NCBI GenBank assembly: GCA_964394625.1
Contig: CAYMYK010000056.1
Span: 1 to 15,458 of the forward strand
Source of the DNA: JAUVYV01 sp964394625
Lineage (GTDB): Bacteria; Planctomycetota; Phycisphaerae; Sedimentisphaerales; Anaerobacaceae
Length of the DNA: 15,458 bases
Reading direction: 5' to 3'
The position numbers and the translations under genes were made by a program. Position 1 is the stretch's first letter; each line of letters begins with the position of its first letter. Below, one piece after another: positions 6,381 through 13,543 of this stretch. The notes beneath the pieces are model-generated. The model saw only the letters and a program-made list of their open reading frames with translations, searched no databases and had not been told where the DNA came from.

Positions 6381-7427
6381 ATGGCTGAGGACTTAGCGAA
6401 GGTCAGGCGGATACTGGTTCGCGGGCCGAACTGGGTGGGGGACCTCGTGATGGCAACGCCTTTTTTCGATTGTCTGCGGATGAACTTTCCGGATGCACAG
6501 ATAGCGTGTGCTGTTCGGCCCAACCTTTGTGACGTAGTGAAGGACGGGCCCTGGTTTTGCAGGACGATTGGTGTCAACGACAGGGGCCGGGGCGGACTGC
6601 GGGAGATGGCGCGGCAGATACGTGAGTTTGGTGCGGATATGGCGGTCCTACTGACGAACTCGGTTCGCTCGGCGCTGGAGGTTTGGCTTGGAGGTGCAAG
6701 GCGGATTTACGGTTACAGAGGTCAGTTTCGTGGGGTGTTTTTGAGCGGCGGGCCCAGGCCGGCAAGAGTGGACGGCAGGATTGCGGCAATTGCAATGCCG
6801 CAGTACTATCTTGAGATAGGCCGGTGGCTTGGTCTGCGGATGCCGGAGCGGGTCAAGCCGAGTTTGTATATCGGGGCCGAGACGCAGAGGCGTGCGGATG
6901 CGTTTTTGGCGGGTTACGGGGTCGGGGCGGATGAGTTAGTGATTGGATTGAACCCCGGGGCGAGCTTTGGGCCGTCAAAGCGTTGGCCTGCGGAGTATTT
7001 TGCCGAGCTGGCCGAGCTTATCGAGCGGCGTTTTGGAGCGAAGGTGATTTTGTTTTTCGGGCCCGGTGAGGAGGAGATAGCAAAGCGAGTCGCCCTGACG
7101 AAGGCGAATGTGATTGATACGAGCGGCGACAGGGTGGATTTGGATTTATTGAAGCCGTTAGTGAAGCGGTGCGATGTTTTTGTGACGAACGATACCGGGC
7201 CGAGGCAGTATGCGGTGGCGTTTGATGTGCCGGTGGTTGTTATGATGGGGCCTACTGACCCGGGATATACGTCGAACAATCTTGAGAGGACGGAGGTTAT
7301 CCGTGAGCAGTTGGATTGTATGCCCTGTCATAAAAAGGTCTGTCCGAGGGGGCATGAGTGTATGAGGAGGATAATGCCTGCGAGGGTGCTGGAGGCGGTT
7401 GGTCGAATGTTAGAGAAGTGGAATTAG
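6381..7427 (+). CDS. Glycosyltransferase family 9, heptosyltransferase II-like
   Basis: 348 aa from ATG 6381, with AGAGGA about 6 nt upstream; an upstream TTG at 6366 would put the start before that site. GT9 features in order are NWVGDLVMATP (17-27), with D21 at the position of the catalytic Asp known in heptosyltransferases, NPGASFGPSKRWP (191-203), with K200 likely contacting the donor phosphates, and TNDTGP (269-274) followed by GPTDP (290-294). A Cys cluster LDCMPC...C...C (C313, C316, C321, C327) near the end is typical of the WaaF/RfaF subgroup. Such enzymes transfer heptose from an ADP-heptose donor to LPS inner core at the cytoplasmic face of the inner membrane. The true acceptor may differ, as planctomycete surface glycans are less well known. 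A second GT9-like gene follows within a few bases. Confidence 0.88.
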   Translation: MAEDLAKVRRILVRGPNWVGDLVMATPFFDCLRMNFPDAQIACAVRPNLCDVVKDGPWFCRTIGVNDRGRGGLREMARQIREFGADMAVLLTNSVRSALEVWLGGARRIYGYRGQFRGVFLSGGPRPARVDGRIAAIAMPQYYLEIGRWLGLRMPERVKPSLYIGAETQRRADAFLAGYGVGADELVIGLNPGASFGPSKRWPAEYFAELAELIERRFGAKVILFFGPGEEEIAKRVALTKANVIDTSGDRVDLDLLKPLVKRCDVFVTNDTGPRQYAVAFDVPVVVMMGPTDPGYTSNNLERTEVIREQLDCMPCHKKVCPRGHECMRRIMPARVLEAVGRMLEKWN

Positions 7428-7432
7428 AGGTT

Positions 7433-8941
7433 ATGAAGGACGTCGGGTACACAGAGCAGTGGCTTTCGCGGGCTGAGGGCGAGCGTGACAGAAAGAAGAT
7501 TTTTCGGCTTGCGCGGAATGTGGCGCACAGTTTTATGGACCGGTATCTTCAGAGGGGCGAGTACGAATCGGATTATATTGATTCGCTCTGCGAGATGGGG
7601 ACGAGTTTTGAAGAGCCGGTTATGAATGAGCCTGCGTCGTCGGCACTTTTTGAGATTATTGTGGAGCAGTTGTGTGACGAGTTTGAGCAGCGGCATTCGG
7701 AGACCTACGATAAGGTTATGGCGCAGGTGGTCGGCTACTGCTGCGGTCGCGAGTCGGGGCGGCAGATGGCTGAGAGATTGCGGCAATTCGGCATAGAGGG
7801 CGAAGAGGATATTATATCCCGGGCCTCGGCGGTTCAGGAACGTATGGTTCGGTGGGATTCGAGCCGGCCTGTCGAGCGGGTGTATATTCTGTCGCGGGTG
7901 ACGATTGGTGCGGACGTGGCGATTGTGAGCGTCTTAGTGCAGCGGCTGTGGGATTTGTTTGCCGGGGCCCAGATTGTGATTCTCGGGGCCGAGAAGCTGA
8001 AGGAGATTTTCGACTGCGGCTCGAAGGTGAGGGTGCGGGCGATAAAATATCGGCGCAGGAGCGGGATATTAGACAGGTTCGAGAGCTGGATGGAGGTGAT
8101 GAGGATACTTGACGAGGATGGGCGGACGGCGGGCGGCGATTTTTTGGTGATTGACCCGGATTCTCGTATATCTCAGCTTGGCGTGCTGCCTCTGGAGCGG
8201 ACGGACAGGTATTTATTTTTGAATACCCGCAGAGACGATGTTGAGGACGGGAAGTGGTCGATGGCGCAGATAACGAACCGATGGGTCGATGAGACGTTCG
8301 GCGAATCGGGTTTTCGCTATCCGCGGGTGTGGCTGAGGAGGGATGCCATGCGGACGGGTCGAGCTTTGATGCGAAAGATACGACAGGATGGGCCACGCCG
8401 GATAACGGCGATAAATCTTGGGGTGGGCGGCAACCGCAGCAAACGGTTAGGGGCGGAGTTTGAGAAGCGGCTGCTGCTGGAACTGCTGGCCGAGCCGGAG
8501 ACGGTGATTGTTCTGGACGAGGGTTTCGGGAGCAGGGAGCACTTGACGAGCTCGAAGCTGCTTGCGACGGCGGCAGGCAGAGGACATTCGACGGCGCAGG
8601 TGAGCTTTGGGGATTTCTCGGCAGTCGGTGAGGGGACACGGGTGATTGCGGTGCGGTGCGGTATCGGCGAGATGGCGGCGTTGATAGCCGGCAGCGACGA
8701 CTACATAGGATATGATTCGGCGTTTCAGCACATAGCGGCGGCGCTTCGGGTGCCGAGCGTGACGGTGTTCGCGGGGACGAACAATCCGCGGTTTATTCGT
8801 CGATGGAGCGCCTACGGTGACACAGCGAGCCGGATTGTTCACGTCAACACGCTGAGCGGGTCGGGCAAACGCGATTACGAGCAGATAGTGGAGCGGGTGG
8901 TGCACGAGCGGGATTCGATTGGGCGGGCGACGGGTGTATAA
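7433..8941 (+). CDS. Divergent GT9-like glycosyltransferase with helical N-terminal extension
   Basis: 502 aa from ATG 7433, five bases after the previous stop, so it is probably translationally coupled. GTG at 7418, overlapping the previous gene, is an alternative start. Residues 1 to about 145 are acidic and helix-rich with no recognised domain. A GT9-like N-terminal Rossmann half begins near 148 (VERVYILSRVTIGADVAI), with FAGAQIVILG at 176-185. The C-terminal half has INLGVGGNRSKRLG (327-340), then a heptosyltransferase-like GYDSAFQHIAAALRVP (426-441) and FAGTNNPRFIRRW (446-458). The usual NDTGP is replaced by YDSAF and GPTDP by GTNNP, so donor binding may be altered or lost. It may add another sugar in the same glycan pathway as its partner, or act as an accessory subunit. 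Family membership is fairly sure, activity is not. Confidence 0.72.
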   Translation: MKDVGYTEQWLSRAEGERDRKKIFRLARNVAHSFMDRYLQRGEYESDYIDSLCEMGTSFEEPVMNEPASSALFEIIVEQLCDEFEQRHSETYDKVMAQVVGYCCGRESGRQMAERLRQFGIEGEEDIISRASAVQERMVRWDSSRPVERVYILSRVTIGADVAIVSVLVQRLWDLFAGAQIVILGAEKLKEIFDCGSKVRVRAIKYRRRSGILDRFESWMEVMRILDEDGRTAGGDFLVIDPDSRISQLGVLPLERTDRYLFLNTRRDDVEDGKWSMAQITNRWVDETFGESGFRYPRVWLRRDAMRTGRALMRKIRQDGPRRITAINLGVGGNRSKRLGAEFEKRLLLELLAEPETVIVLDEGFGSREHLTSSKLLATAAGRGHSTAQVSFGDFSAVGEGTRVIAVRCGIGEMAALIAGSDDYIGYDSAFQHIAAALRVPSVTVFAGTNNPRFIRRWSAYGDTASRIVHVNTLSGSGKRDYEQIVERVVHERDSIGRATGV

Positions 8942-9451
8942 CCTATGCGTCGAGTGTGGAATGGAACGACATTACTGTTTTGGTTATCAGGGAAGGAACA
9001 TAAAGGGTTTTGTTCAACTGCCGTCGGACAGAGCGGGGACGTTTCAGAGGCGCTGCGGATGGCTGTATTTTATCGTCGCCATTCGGGTTTGCGGACCATA
9101 AGGGGCGGCATTTTGGCGGTATTTGGCCTTCGGGTGCGGCCGGAGCCGCTTGCCGCGCAGCGGTAAAAGCGGACGGCAAAAAGTCGGGGCTTTATTCTGA
9201 GCATAGTTTTCTGTGTTTTGCCAAACACCGCCGGTCTCCTTCGGCTCTGTAACAAACGGTATGTTTGCGCTTGTTTATCGGCGCAATTGCGGCGCGACTT
9301 TAGGGGCTGGATTGGTGATTGGGATGTGAAAATATCTCCGGCGGGGCTGTTTTTTGCAGGGGAACCCCTGATATTTGGATGCGAAATACCTTACAGGGAT
9401 GAAAAAGGGGGCGCCGGTGGTTTATAATACAGACGTTGAAAGACAGGCCGG
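8942..9451. other. Gene-poor interval of about 500 bp
   Basis: No convincing gene. Short open frames exist on both strands (for example 8943-9179 minus and 9218-9427 plus), but none has a good ribosome binding site or recognisable protein. Small hairpins occur: CCGCT/AGCGG (9146-9150 and 9159-9163) and CAAAC/GTTTG (9253-9257 and 9263-9267). CAGGGG (9357-9362) could pair with CCCCTG (9365-9370), but the latter could instead pair with CAGGG at 9394-9398. CCGGCG (9338-9343) can pair with CGCCGG (9412-9417) to close that 80-base block. A degenerate gene, interspersed repeat or structured RNA are all possible; I cannot tell which. Confidence 0.5.
9400..9428 (+). promoter_or_regulatory. Promoter with perfect TATAAT box
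   Basis: TATAAT at 9423-9428 is a perfect -10 element. The best -35 at 17 bp spacing is TGAAAA (9400-9405), only 3 of 6 matches, so an activator or alternative contacts may be needed. Transcription would start near 9435, upstream of a 41-codon ORF and the small coiled-coil gene. Confidence 0.5.
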
Positions 9452-9577
9452 ATGAAATGGAAGAATATAAAGAACAAGTTTTTGACAGGCATAGTAAAAA
9501 ATAGCAGGCAGGACCGGCTGGGGGAAAAACGCTGTACCGGTAATGGCTTCGGAGTGAAGGGTGTGGAAAAGAGGTAA
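9452..9577 (+). CDS. Possible 41-aa small or leader ORF
   Basis: An ATG-to-TAA frame of 41 codons begins about 24 bases after a perfect TATAAT box and ends 5 bases before the next start codon. The product starts MKWKNIKNKF and is strongly basic, with many Lys and Arg. It has no recognised domain and only a weak ribosome binding site (GGCCGG just upstream). The ribosome binding site of the next gene (AGAGG) lies inside its last codons, so translation of this frame could affect that gene. It may be a small protein, a coupling leader or an untranslated 5' region. Confidence 0.3.
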   Translation: MKWKNIKNKFLTGIVKNSRQDRLGEKRCTGNGFGVKGVEKR

Positions 9578-9582
9578 AAGAT

Positions 9583-9879
9583 ATGAAGTTTACAATGCAG
9601 CAGAGGATTCTGGCTTTGGAGAGAGAGGTTTCGGTGCTTCACGATACGATGAAACTGCTTCACAGGATGCTGAAAGAGCAGCGGGAGCTTATCAACGATT
9701 TCATCGTTCAGAAGGTTGCGCAGTCGAATCACGGACAAAGCATCTACGGCAGCAACGGTCGCCCGGGAAAGGAGATATTTACCTTCGTGTGCCGGCAGAA
9801 ATTCGAGAAGATTGAGCAGGACGTGGTGAAGAACCGCAAGCTGATAGAGAATCTGCGCTTCGGATTGAGGGCTGGGTGA
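9583..9879 (+). CDS. Small predicted coiled-coil protein, unknown function
   Basis: 98 aa, family not recognised. AGAGG (9570-9574) sits 8 nt before the ATG, a good ribosome binding site. Residues about 6-45 form an amphipathic helix with leucines at heptad-like intervals. A Gly/Ser/Asn-rich turn follows (about 48-63), then a second helix of about 70-94 rich in Lys and Glu. There is no signal peptide or membrane segment, so it is probably a cytoplasmic scaffold or oligomeric adaptor. It has its own upstream promoter and downstream intrinsic terminator, so it looks like a single-gene unit, or two genes if the 41-codon frame is real. Confidence 0.65.
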   Translation: MKFTMQQRILALEREVSVLHDTMKLLHRMLKEQRELINDFIVQKVAQSNHGQSIYGSNGRPGKEIFTFVCRQKFEKIEQDVVKNRKLIENLRFGLRAG

Positions 9880-9912
9880 TATTTTTAGCTTCTCCTCCCA
9901 TTATTTTAACAT

Positions 9913-9951
9913 AGCTCAGGGCTATTTGGATAGTTCTGAGCTTTGTTTTTT
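9913..9951 (+). terminator. Intrinsic terminator overlapping the htpX 3' end
   Basis: AGCTCAG (9913-9919) pairs with CTGAGCT (9936-9942), and inside it CTAT (9922-9925) pairs with ATAG (9930-9933) around a TTGG loop. A U-rich tail, TTGTTTTTTT, follows on the plus strand only. It terminates rightward transcripts from the small coiled-coil gene. The same bases encode the last residues and stop codon of the convergent htpX gene. Confidence 0.75.
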
Positions 9952-11166
9952 TATGTCGAGGATTCTTTTACATCGCGGGCACCGGACGGTGTGTGCTTTG
10001 TAATCGGGTGGTATTTTGAGTTTCAGCCCGCAAAGGCAGGTGAGGAATACGAAGCCGTTTACCCTTCTCATAATGTCGCCGATTTGGCGGAGCTGTTTTT
10101 TTGTTTTCTGTTCTTTTTTTGCCTGTTCGGAGGCCTGCCTAAGGGCGACGTCTTCTTTTGTCAGAGCGGCCGGGGGGACGACTGTGGAGTGCTTTGTTGT
10201 TTTTGTGAAGGCGTCGGAGTAGTCTTTGAATGATGCGCCCTGTGCCATAGAGCGGAGGATTTTGATACGCTGTGAGATTGGAGGATGTGTGCTGGTGAGG
10301 TTTGAGAGTCTTCTTTGGCCTTTCTTTTTGAAGGGATTGGCGATGTACATCGGGGCGGTGACTTTATTTGCGACGGCAAGCTGCGGCGAGGGGTCTTTTG
10401 CGATTTTTTCGAGTGCCGAGGCGAGTCCTTCGGGGTAGCGGGTCAGGCGTGCGGCGCCGGCGTCGGCGAGGTATTCGCGTTTTCGCGATAGGGCGAAGTA
10501 GAGCAGTTGCGCCATAATTGGAGCGAGGATGGCGGCGATGATAGCAAGAAGAGCGAGGACGAGGGTGGCCTGTCCGCCACCTTTGCCGCCTGAGGAGTAT
10601 CTTCTTCGCGAGCCCATCGAGCTATAGAACATACCGCGGAGGAAGATTTGCGAGAGGATGACGATAGTGCCGAGCATAACGCCGGCCAGTGTTACGAAGA
10701 GGATGTCACGGTGGAGGATGTGGCTTACTTCGTGAGCGACGACTCCCTGGAGCTCGTCGCGGTTGAGTCGGGCGAGCAGGCCTGCGGTGACGGCGACGGA
10801 GGCGGTTTCGGGGCTTCGGCCTGTTGCGAAGGCGTTCGGGGCGGGGTCGTTGATGATATAGACCTTAGGCATTTTCGGCAGTGATGCGGCGATTTTCATT
10901 TCCTCGACGATGTTGAAAAGCTGCGGGTGGACGTCGTGGGTGACGGGCGTGGCGTGGCTTGCGTGAAGGAGAATCTGGTCGCCGGCAGAGAAGCTGACGA
11001 ATGTCATAAAGAGCCAGACGGCGGTGGCAATGATAATGCCGGTGAAGCCGCCTCGCGGGCCGAAGAAGCCGAGTCCTATGACGAAGCCGAGCGCCAGCAG
11101 CACCAGGGCCATCACTGTGAGCAGTATGATAGAATTCCTCTTGTTTACTCTGATTAGTTCCCACAT
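9922..11166 (-). CDS. htpX: HtpX-like M48 membrane metalloprotease with C-terminal zinc ribbon
   Basis: 414 aa. Two N-terminal membrane segments (about 12-32 and 41-61) precede an M48 peptidase domain with the zinc site H145-E146-x-x-H149 (HEVSH) and the third ligand E231 in EYLAD. Two more membrane segments lie at about 155-177 and 201-225. Family members are inner-membrane proteases that cleave damaged or surplus membrane proteins; E146 is the catalytic base. After a Lys/Gln-rich linker (about 335-365) comes a tail with C377-x-C379 and C396-x-x-C399, a zinc-ribbon-like set not found in ordinary HtpX. The start lies 4 bp after the PhoD-like gene's stop, with GGAGAG about 13 nt upstream, so translation is probably coupled. 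It is the last gene of a minus-strand operon that also contains lemA, a known partner of membrane metalloproteases. Confidence 0.92.
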   Translation of the reverse strand: MWELIRVNKRNSIILLTVMALVLLALGFVIGLGFFGPRGGFTGIIIATAVWLFMTFVSFSAGDQILLHASHATPVTHDVHPQLFNIVEEMKIAASLPKMPKVYIINDPAPNAFATGRSPETASVAVTAGLLARLNRDELQGVVAHEVSHILHRDILFVTLAGVMLGTIVILSQIFLRGMFYSSMGSRRRYSSGGKGGGQATLVLALLAIIAAILAPIMAQLLYFALSRKREYLADAGAARLTRYPEGLASALEKIAKDPSPQLAVANKVTAPMYIANPFKKKGQRRLSNLTSTHPPISQRIKILRSMAQGASFKDYSDAFTKTTKHSTVVPPAALTKEDVALRQASEQAKKEQKTKKQLRQIGDIMRRVNGFVFLTCLCGLKLKIPPDYKAHTVRCPRCKRILDIKKQSSELSK

Positions 11167-11170
11167 AGCG

Positions 11171-13522
11171 TCAACGATTCTCTCCGAGCTTGATCGTTTT
11201 TGGCCAGCCGGGATACTGGGAGCCGGTGTTGGGGTCGGTAGGGTCGGCGTATCGCGGCCAGCATTGCATTGTGATAGTTCTGTCTGACTTGTTGAGCTTT
11301 ACTATACCGTAGCCGGGCATATTGTCGTGCAATGCTCTCGGTTCCTTTCCTGTTGGGCCGTTCGGGTTTGCGGCTGCCCAGACGGTGATGTGGTTGCCGA
11401 AGCCGTCTTTGTATTGGCCCGTGTAAGGCGGCATACCGGGCTGATGGTTGCCGCAGGGGTGGGGTGGCAGCCATGAGCGGGGGTAGAAGTTTGCGATTGA
11501 GGGGACACAGAAGGACCATATAGAGTCATCCCAGTCGTCGGCGCCGTGGTGTACGATTGAGGCGAGGTGCTGGTCGCCGGCGATGTGGAAGACGTTGGCC
11601 TTGCGAAGTATGCGCAGAGCCCTGTTACGGGCGGACTGAGGCCAGCCGTCGGAGTCGAGGTCGAGGTCGAGCTTGTCGTGGTAACTGTCGCGAGTCTGTA
11701 GGTTGCAGAATATGGTCTGTGAGAGGAGGACTTTGAACACAGCGTGGTTTGACCAATCGGCGGTCCAGTCGTCGAGGAAGTCAAGCTGTCTTTGGCCAAG
11801 GAGTGGTACGCCGGGGACGTCGGCACTGTCGGCGTCGTAATACGGCGTGACGATGTGGGCGTCTTTGATGACGGCGCCGGGGACGAGGTTGAAGTCGCCT
11901 TTGAATTTTCTGTCTTCGATGATTGCGAAGCTGATTCGGCCGTAGTTCATCGCGGTGTAATAGACTTCGATGCCGCGTTCGACCGGAGTCGGGTCATAAG
12001 GGTCGGGCAGGTGTGAGGTCTGGGTGCGCTGGAGCATATTGACATTCTCGGCGGGCCAGATGTAACCGCCGTCGTGCCAGGAATTCGGTGCGAGCCGGCC
12101 CGAGCAGCCGAAGAGGTTGCCCTGGAAGACGTCGTGGTCGTCGGGGATTGTGACGGTGGGGATGTCGCGGGCGAGGTCGCGAAAGGCCCAGCACCACAGA
12201 TACCATTTGTATAAGTAGTCGAGTTGGCCGGTTTCTTCGGGGAAGGGTTCGGGGCTTGTGGGGCTGTCGCCTTCATAGACCTGGTCGCCGGAGAAAAACA
12301 GCAGGTCGGGTTTTTGCTTTGCGACGTGGTCAACGATGTCGTTATGCGGGAACCATATTGCCGCCGGGGTCCAGGGGATGCCTCGTTCGACGCCGGGGTG
12401 TTTGACATTGTGGTTTCCGGTGAATGCGGCGACTGTGATGATATTTTTGTCTTTTGGGTTGTGTTTGACGGTGCCGGAATAGGTGTAGCGCTTTAGCGAG
12501 TCGTTAGGTGGTTTCAGGTCGTAGCCGATAGTGTAAGCAGTATCTTTAGTGTCATCCCAATCGAGGATTTTGAATGTTGCGATGTAGCCGGGGGTAATGA
12601 TGTCTGTGGCGACGGCGTTCGGGTGGCCGTGCTGTTCAAAGCTGAGCGTTACGGAGTGGTTGTCGTTTTTTCCGAGGGGCATCATCTGGGCGGTGAGCTT
12701 GAGCGTTTTTCTGCTGAGAGTGTACATAGCCGACAGGATTGGGCCGGCGTTTCTTTCGGGATGCGATTCGAGTTTTGAGCCGGAGACGGTGAAGTTTTTG
12801 AACCAGAACCGTGCGGTGGGCTGCTTCGAGCCGGGATGTGAGACCAGCGCGATATTGCCGACGAGGCGGGCCGGGTCGATATTGTCGAGAGAGACGGCGG
12901 CGAGGCGTTTTTGCGATTTTGGGTCGAACAGAGCGAGCCGAAGCGAGTAAGAGCCGTCCCGGGGCAGTGCGAGCAGGGACAGGCGGAATTGTTGGGGTAG
13001 TTTTGCGGTTTTTTCTGAGTGTACGAGGATTTGGCCGATGGGTCTTTTCTTCTTGGAGAAGTCGGCGATAAAAAGAGCGCCGTCGGTTTTGACGCCAGCG
13101 AACAGGCCGGCACCGGTGTTTGGGCTGTGGTGGATAAGGGCGGCGGCGCGGTAGTCGAGTTTGGCCCCTGCGCCGATGAGAAAGCCGGCGGCGGCGTCAG
13201 GAGCGAGGTGTTTGTTTTCGTCGATAAGCCCCAGTTTGACGGTCATATTGAGCCGGCCCGGTCTGTCGGCGAGCCGGCGGGTGAGCAGGTGCACGGTACG
13301 CATCGGCTTTGTTGGTCGTGCTTCGAGGCATTCGAGCCGGCCGTTGGCGATTCGCCAGTCCTGGAGGCGGTTTGCCCAGTATTCGGGGCCTACCCAGGTT
13401 CGTTCGATGTCGGCGGGCCAGGCGCTGACAAATGAAGGGCTTGTTTTCTGCGGCTGCGCGCAACCCGCGAGGGCCAGCAGAATCGCGGCGTGTATTACCG
13501 ATGGATGTATCCTTTCGGTCAT
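11171..13522 (-). CDS. Large PhoD-like metallophosphatase lipoprotein
   Basis: 783 aa. A lipoprotein signal peptide ends in the lipobox LAGC with Cys21, so it is probably anchored in an envelope membrane. Residues about 40-250 are beta-rich and look like a concanavalin/LamG-type sandwich of the kind seen in sugar-binding or DUF1080-like proteins. A beta-rich linker follows, then a PhoD-like metallophosphatase domain (about 360-755). Its metal-site motifs are LLFFSGDQVYEG (407-418), TIPDDHDVFQGN (458-469) and HIAGDQHLAS (646-655). PhoD enzymes hydrolyse phosphomono- and diesters in the envelope. The first metal motif is atypical here (TGNHN at 368-372), and the protein is longer than a usual PhoD of around 500-580 aa, because of the N-terminal domain. 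Substrate unknown. It sits 21 bp after lemA and 4 bp before htpX. Confidence 0.85.
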   Translation of the reverse strand: MTERIHPSVIHAAILLALAGCAQPQKTSPSFVSAWPADIERTWVGPEYWANRLQDWRIANGRLECLEARPTKPMRTVHLLTRRLADRPGRLNMTVKLGLIDENKHLAPDAAAGFLIGAGAKLDYRAAALIHHSPNTGAGLFAGVKTDGALFIADFSKKKRPIGQILVHSEKTAKLPQQFRLSLLALPRDGSYSLRLALFDPKSQKRLAAVSLDNIDPARLVGNIALVSHPGSKQPTARFWFKNFTVSGSKLESHPERNAGPILSAMYTLSRKTLKLTAQMMPLGKNDNHSVTLSFEQHGHPNAVATDIITPGYIATFKILDWDDTKDTAYTIGYDLKPPNDSLKRYTYSGTVKHNPKDKNIITVAAFTGNHNVKHPGVERGIPWTPAAIWFPHNDIVDHVAKQKPDLLFFSGDQVYEGDSPTSPEPFPEETGQLDYLYKWYLWCWAFRDLARDIPTVTIPDDHDVFQGNLFGCSGRLAPNSWHDGGYIWPAENVNMLQRTQTSHLPDPYDPTPVERGIEVYYTAMNYGRISFAIIEDRKFKGDFNLVPGAVIKDAHIVTPYYDADSADVPGVPLLGQRQLDFLDDWTADWSNHAVFKVLLSQTIFCNLQTRDSYHDKLDLDLDSDGWPQSARNRALRILRKANVFHIAGDQHLASIVHHGADDWDDSIWSFCVPSIANFYPRSWLPPHPCGNHQPGMPPYTGQYKDGFGNHITVWAAANPNGPTGKEPRALHDNMPGYGIVKLNKSDRTITMQCWPRYADPTDPNTGSQYPGWPKTIKLGENR

Positions 13523-13543
13523 TGTAATTGGCCCCGATAGATG

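Noticed and set aside
7812..8639. 275-codon minus-strand frame opposite the second GT9 gene
   Set aside because: The product is Ser/Pro/Arg-rich, low-complexity text typical of an antisense shadow; the sense frame has GT9 motifs.
8943..9179. Minus-strand 78-codon frame in the gene-poor interval
   Set aside because: No ribosome binding site and no recognised protein. Overlapping plus-strand frames are equally open, so there is no reason to prefer it.
9218..9427. Plus-strand 69-codon frame ending in the TATAAT box
   Set aside because: No Shine-Dalgarno sequence, a Cys/Trp-rich unrecognised product, and it ends inside the promoter of the next gene.
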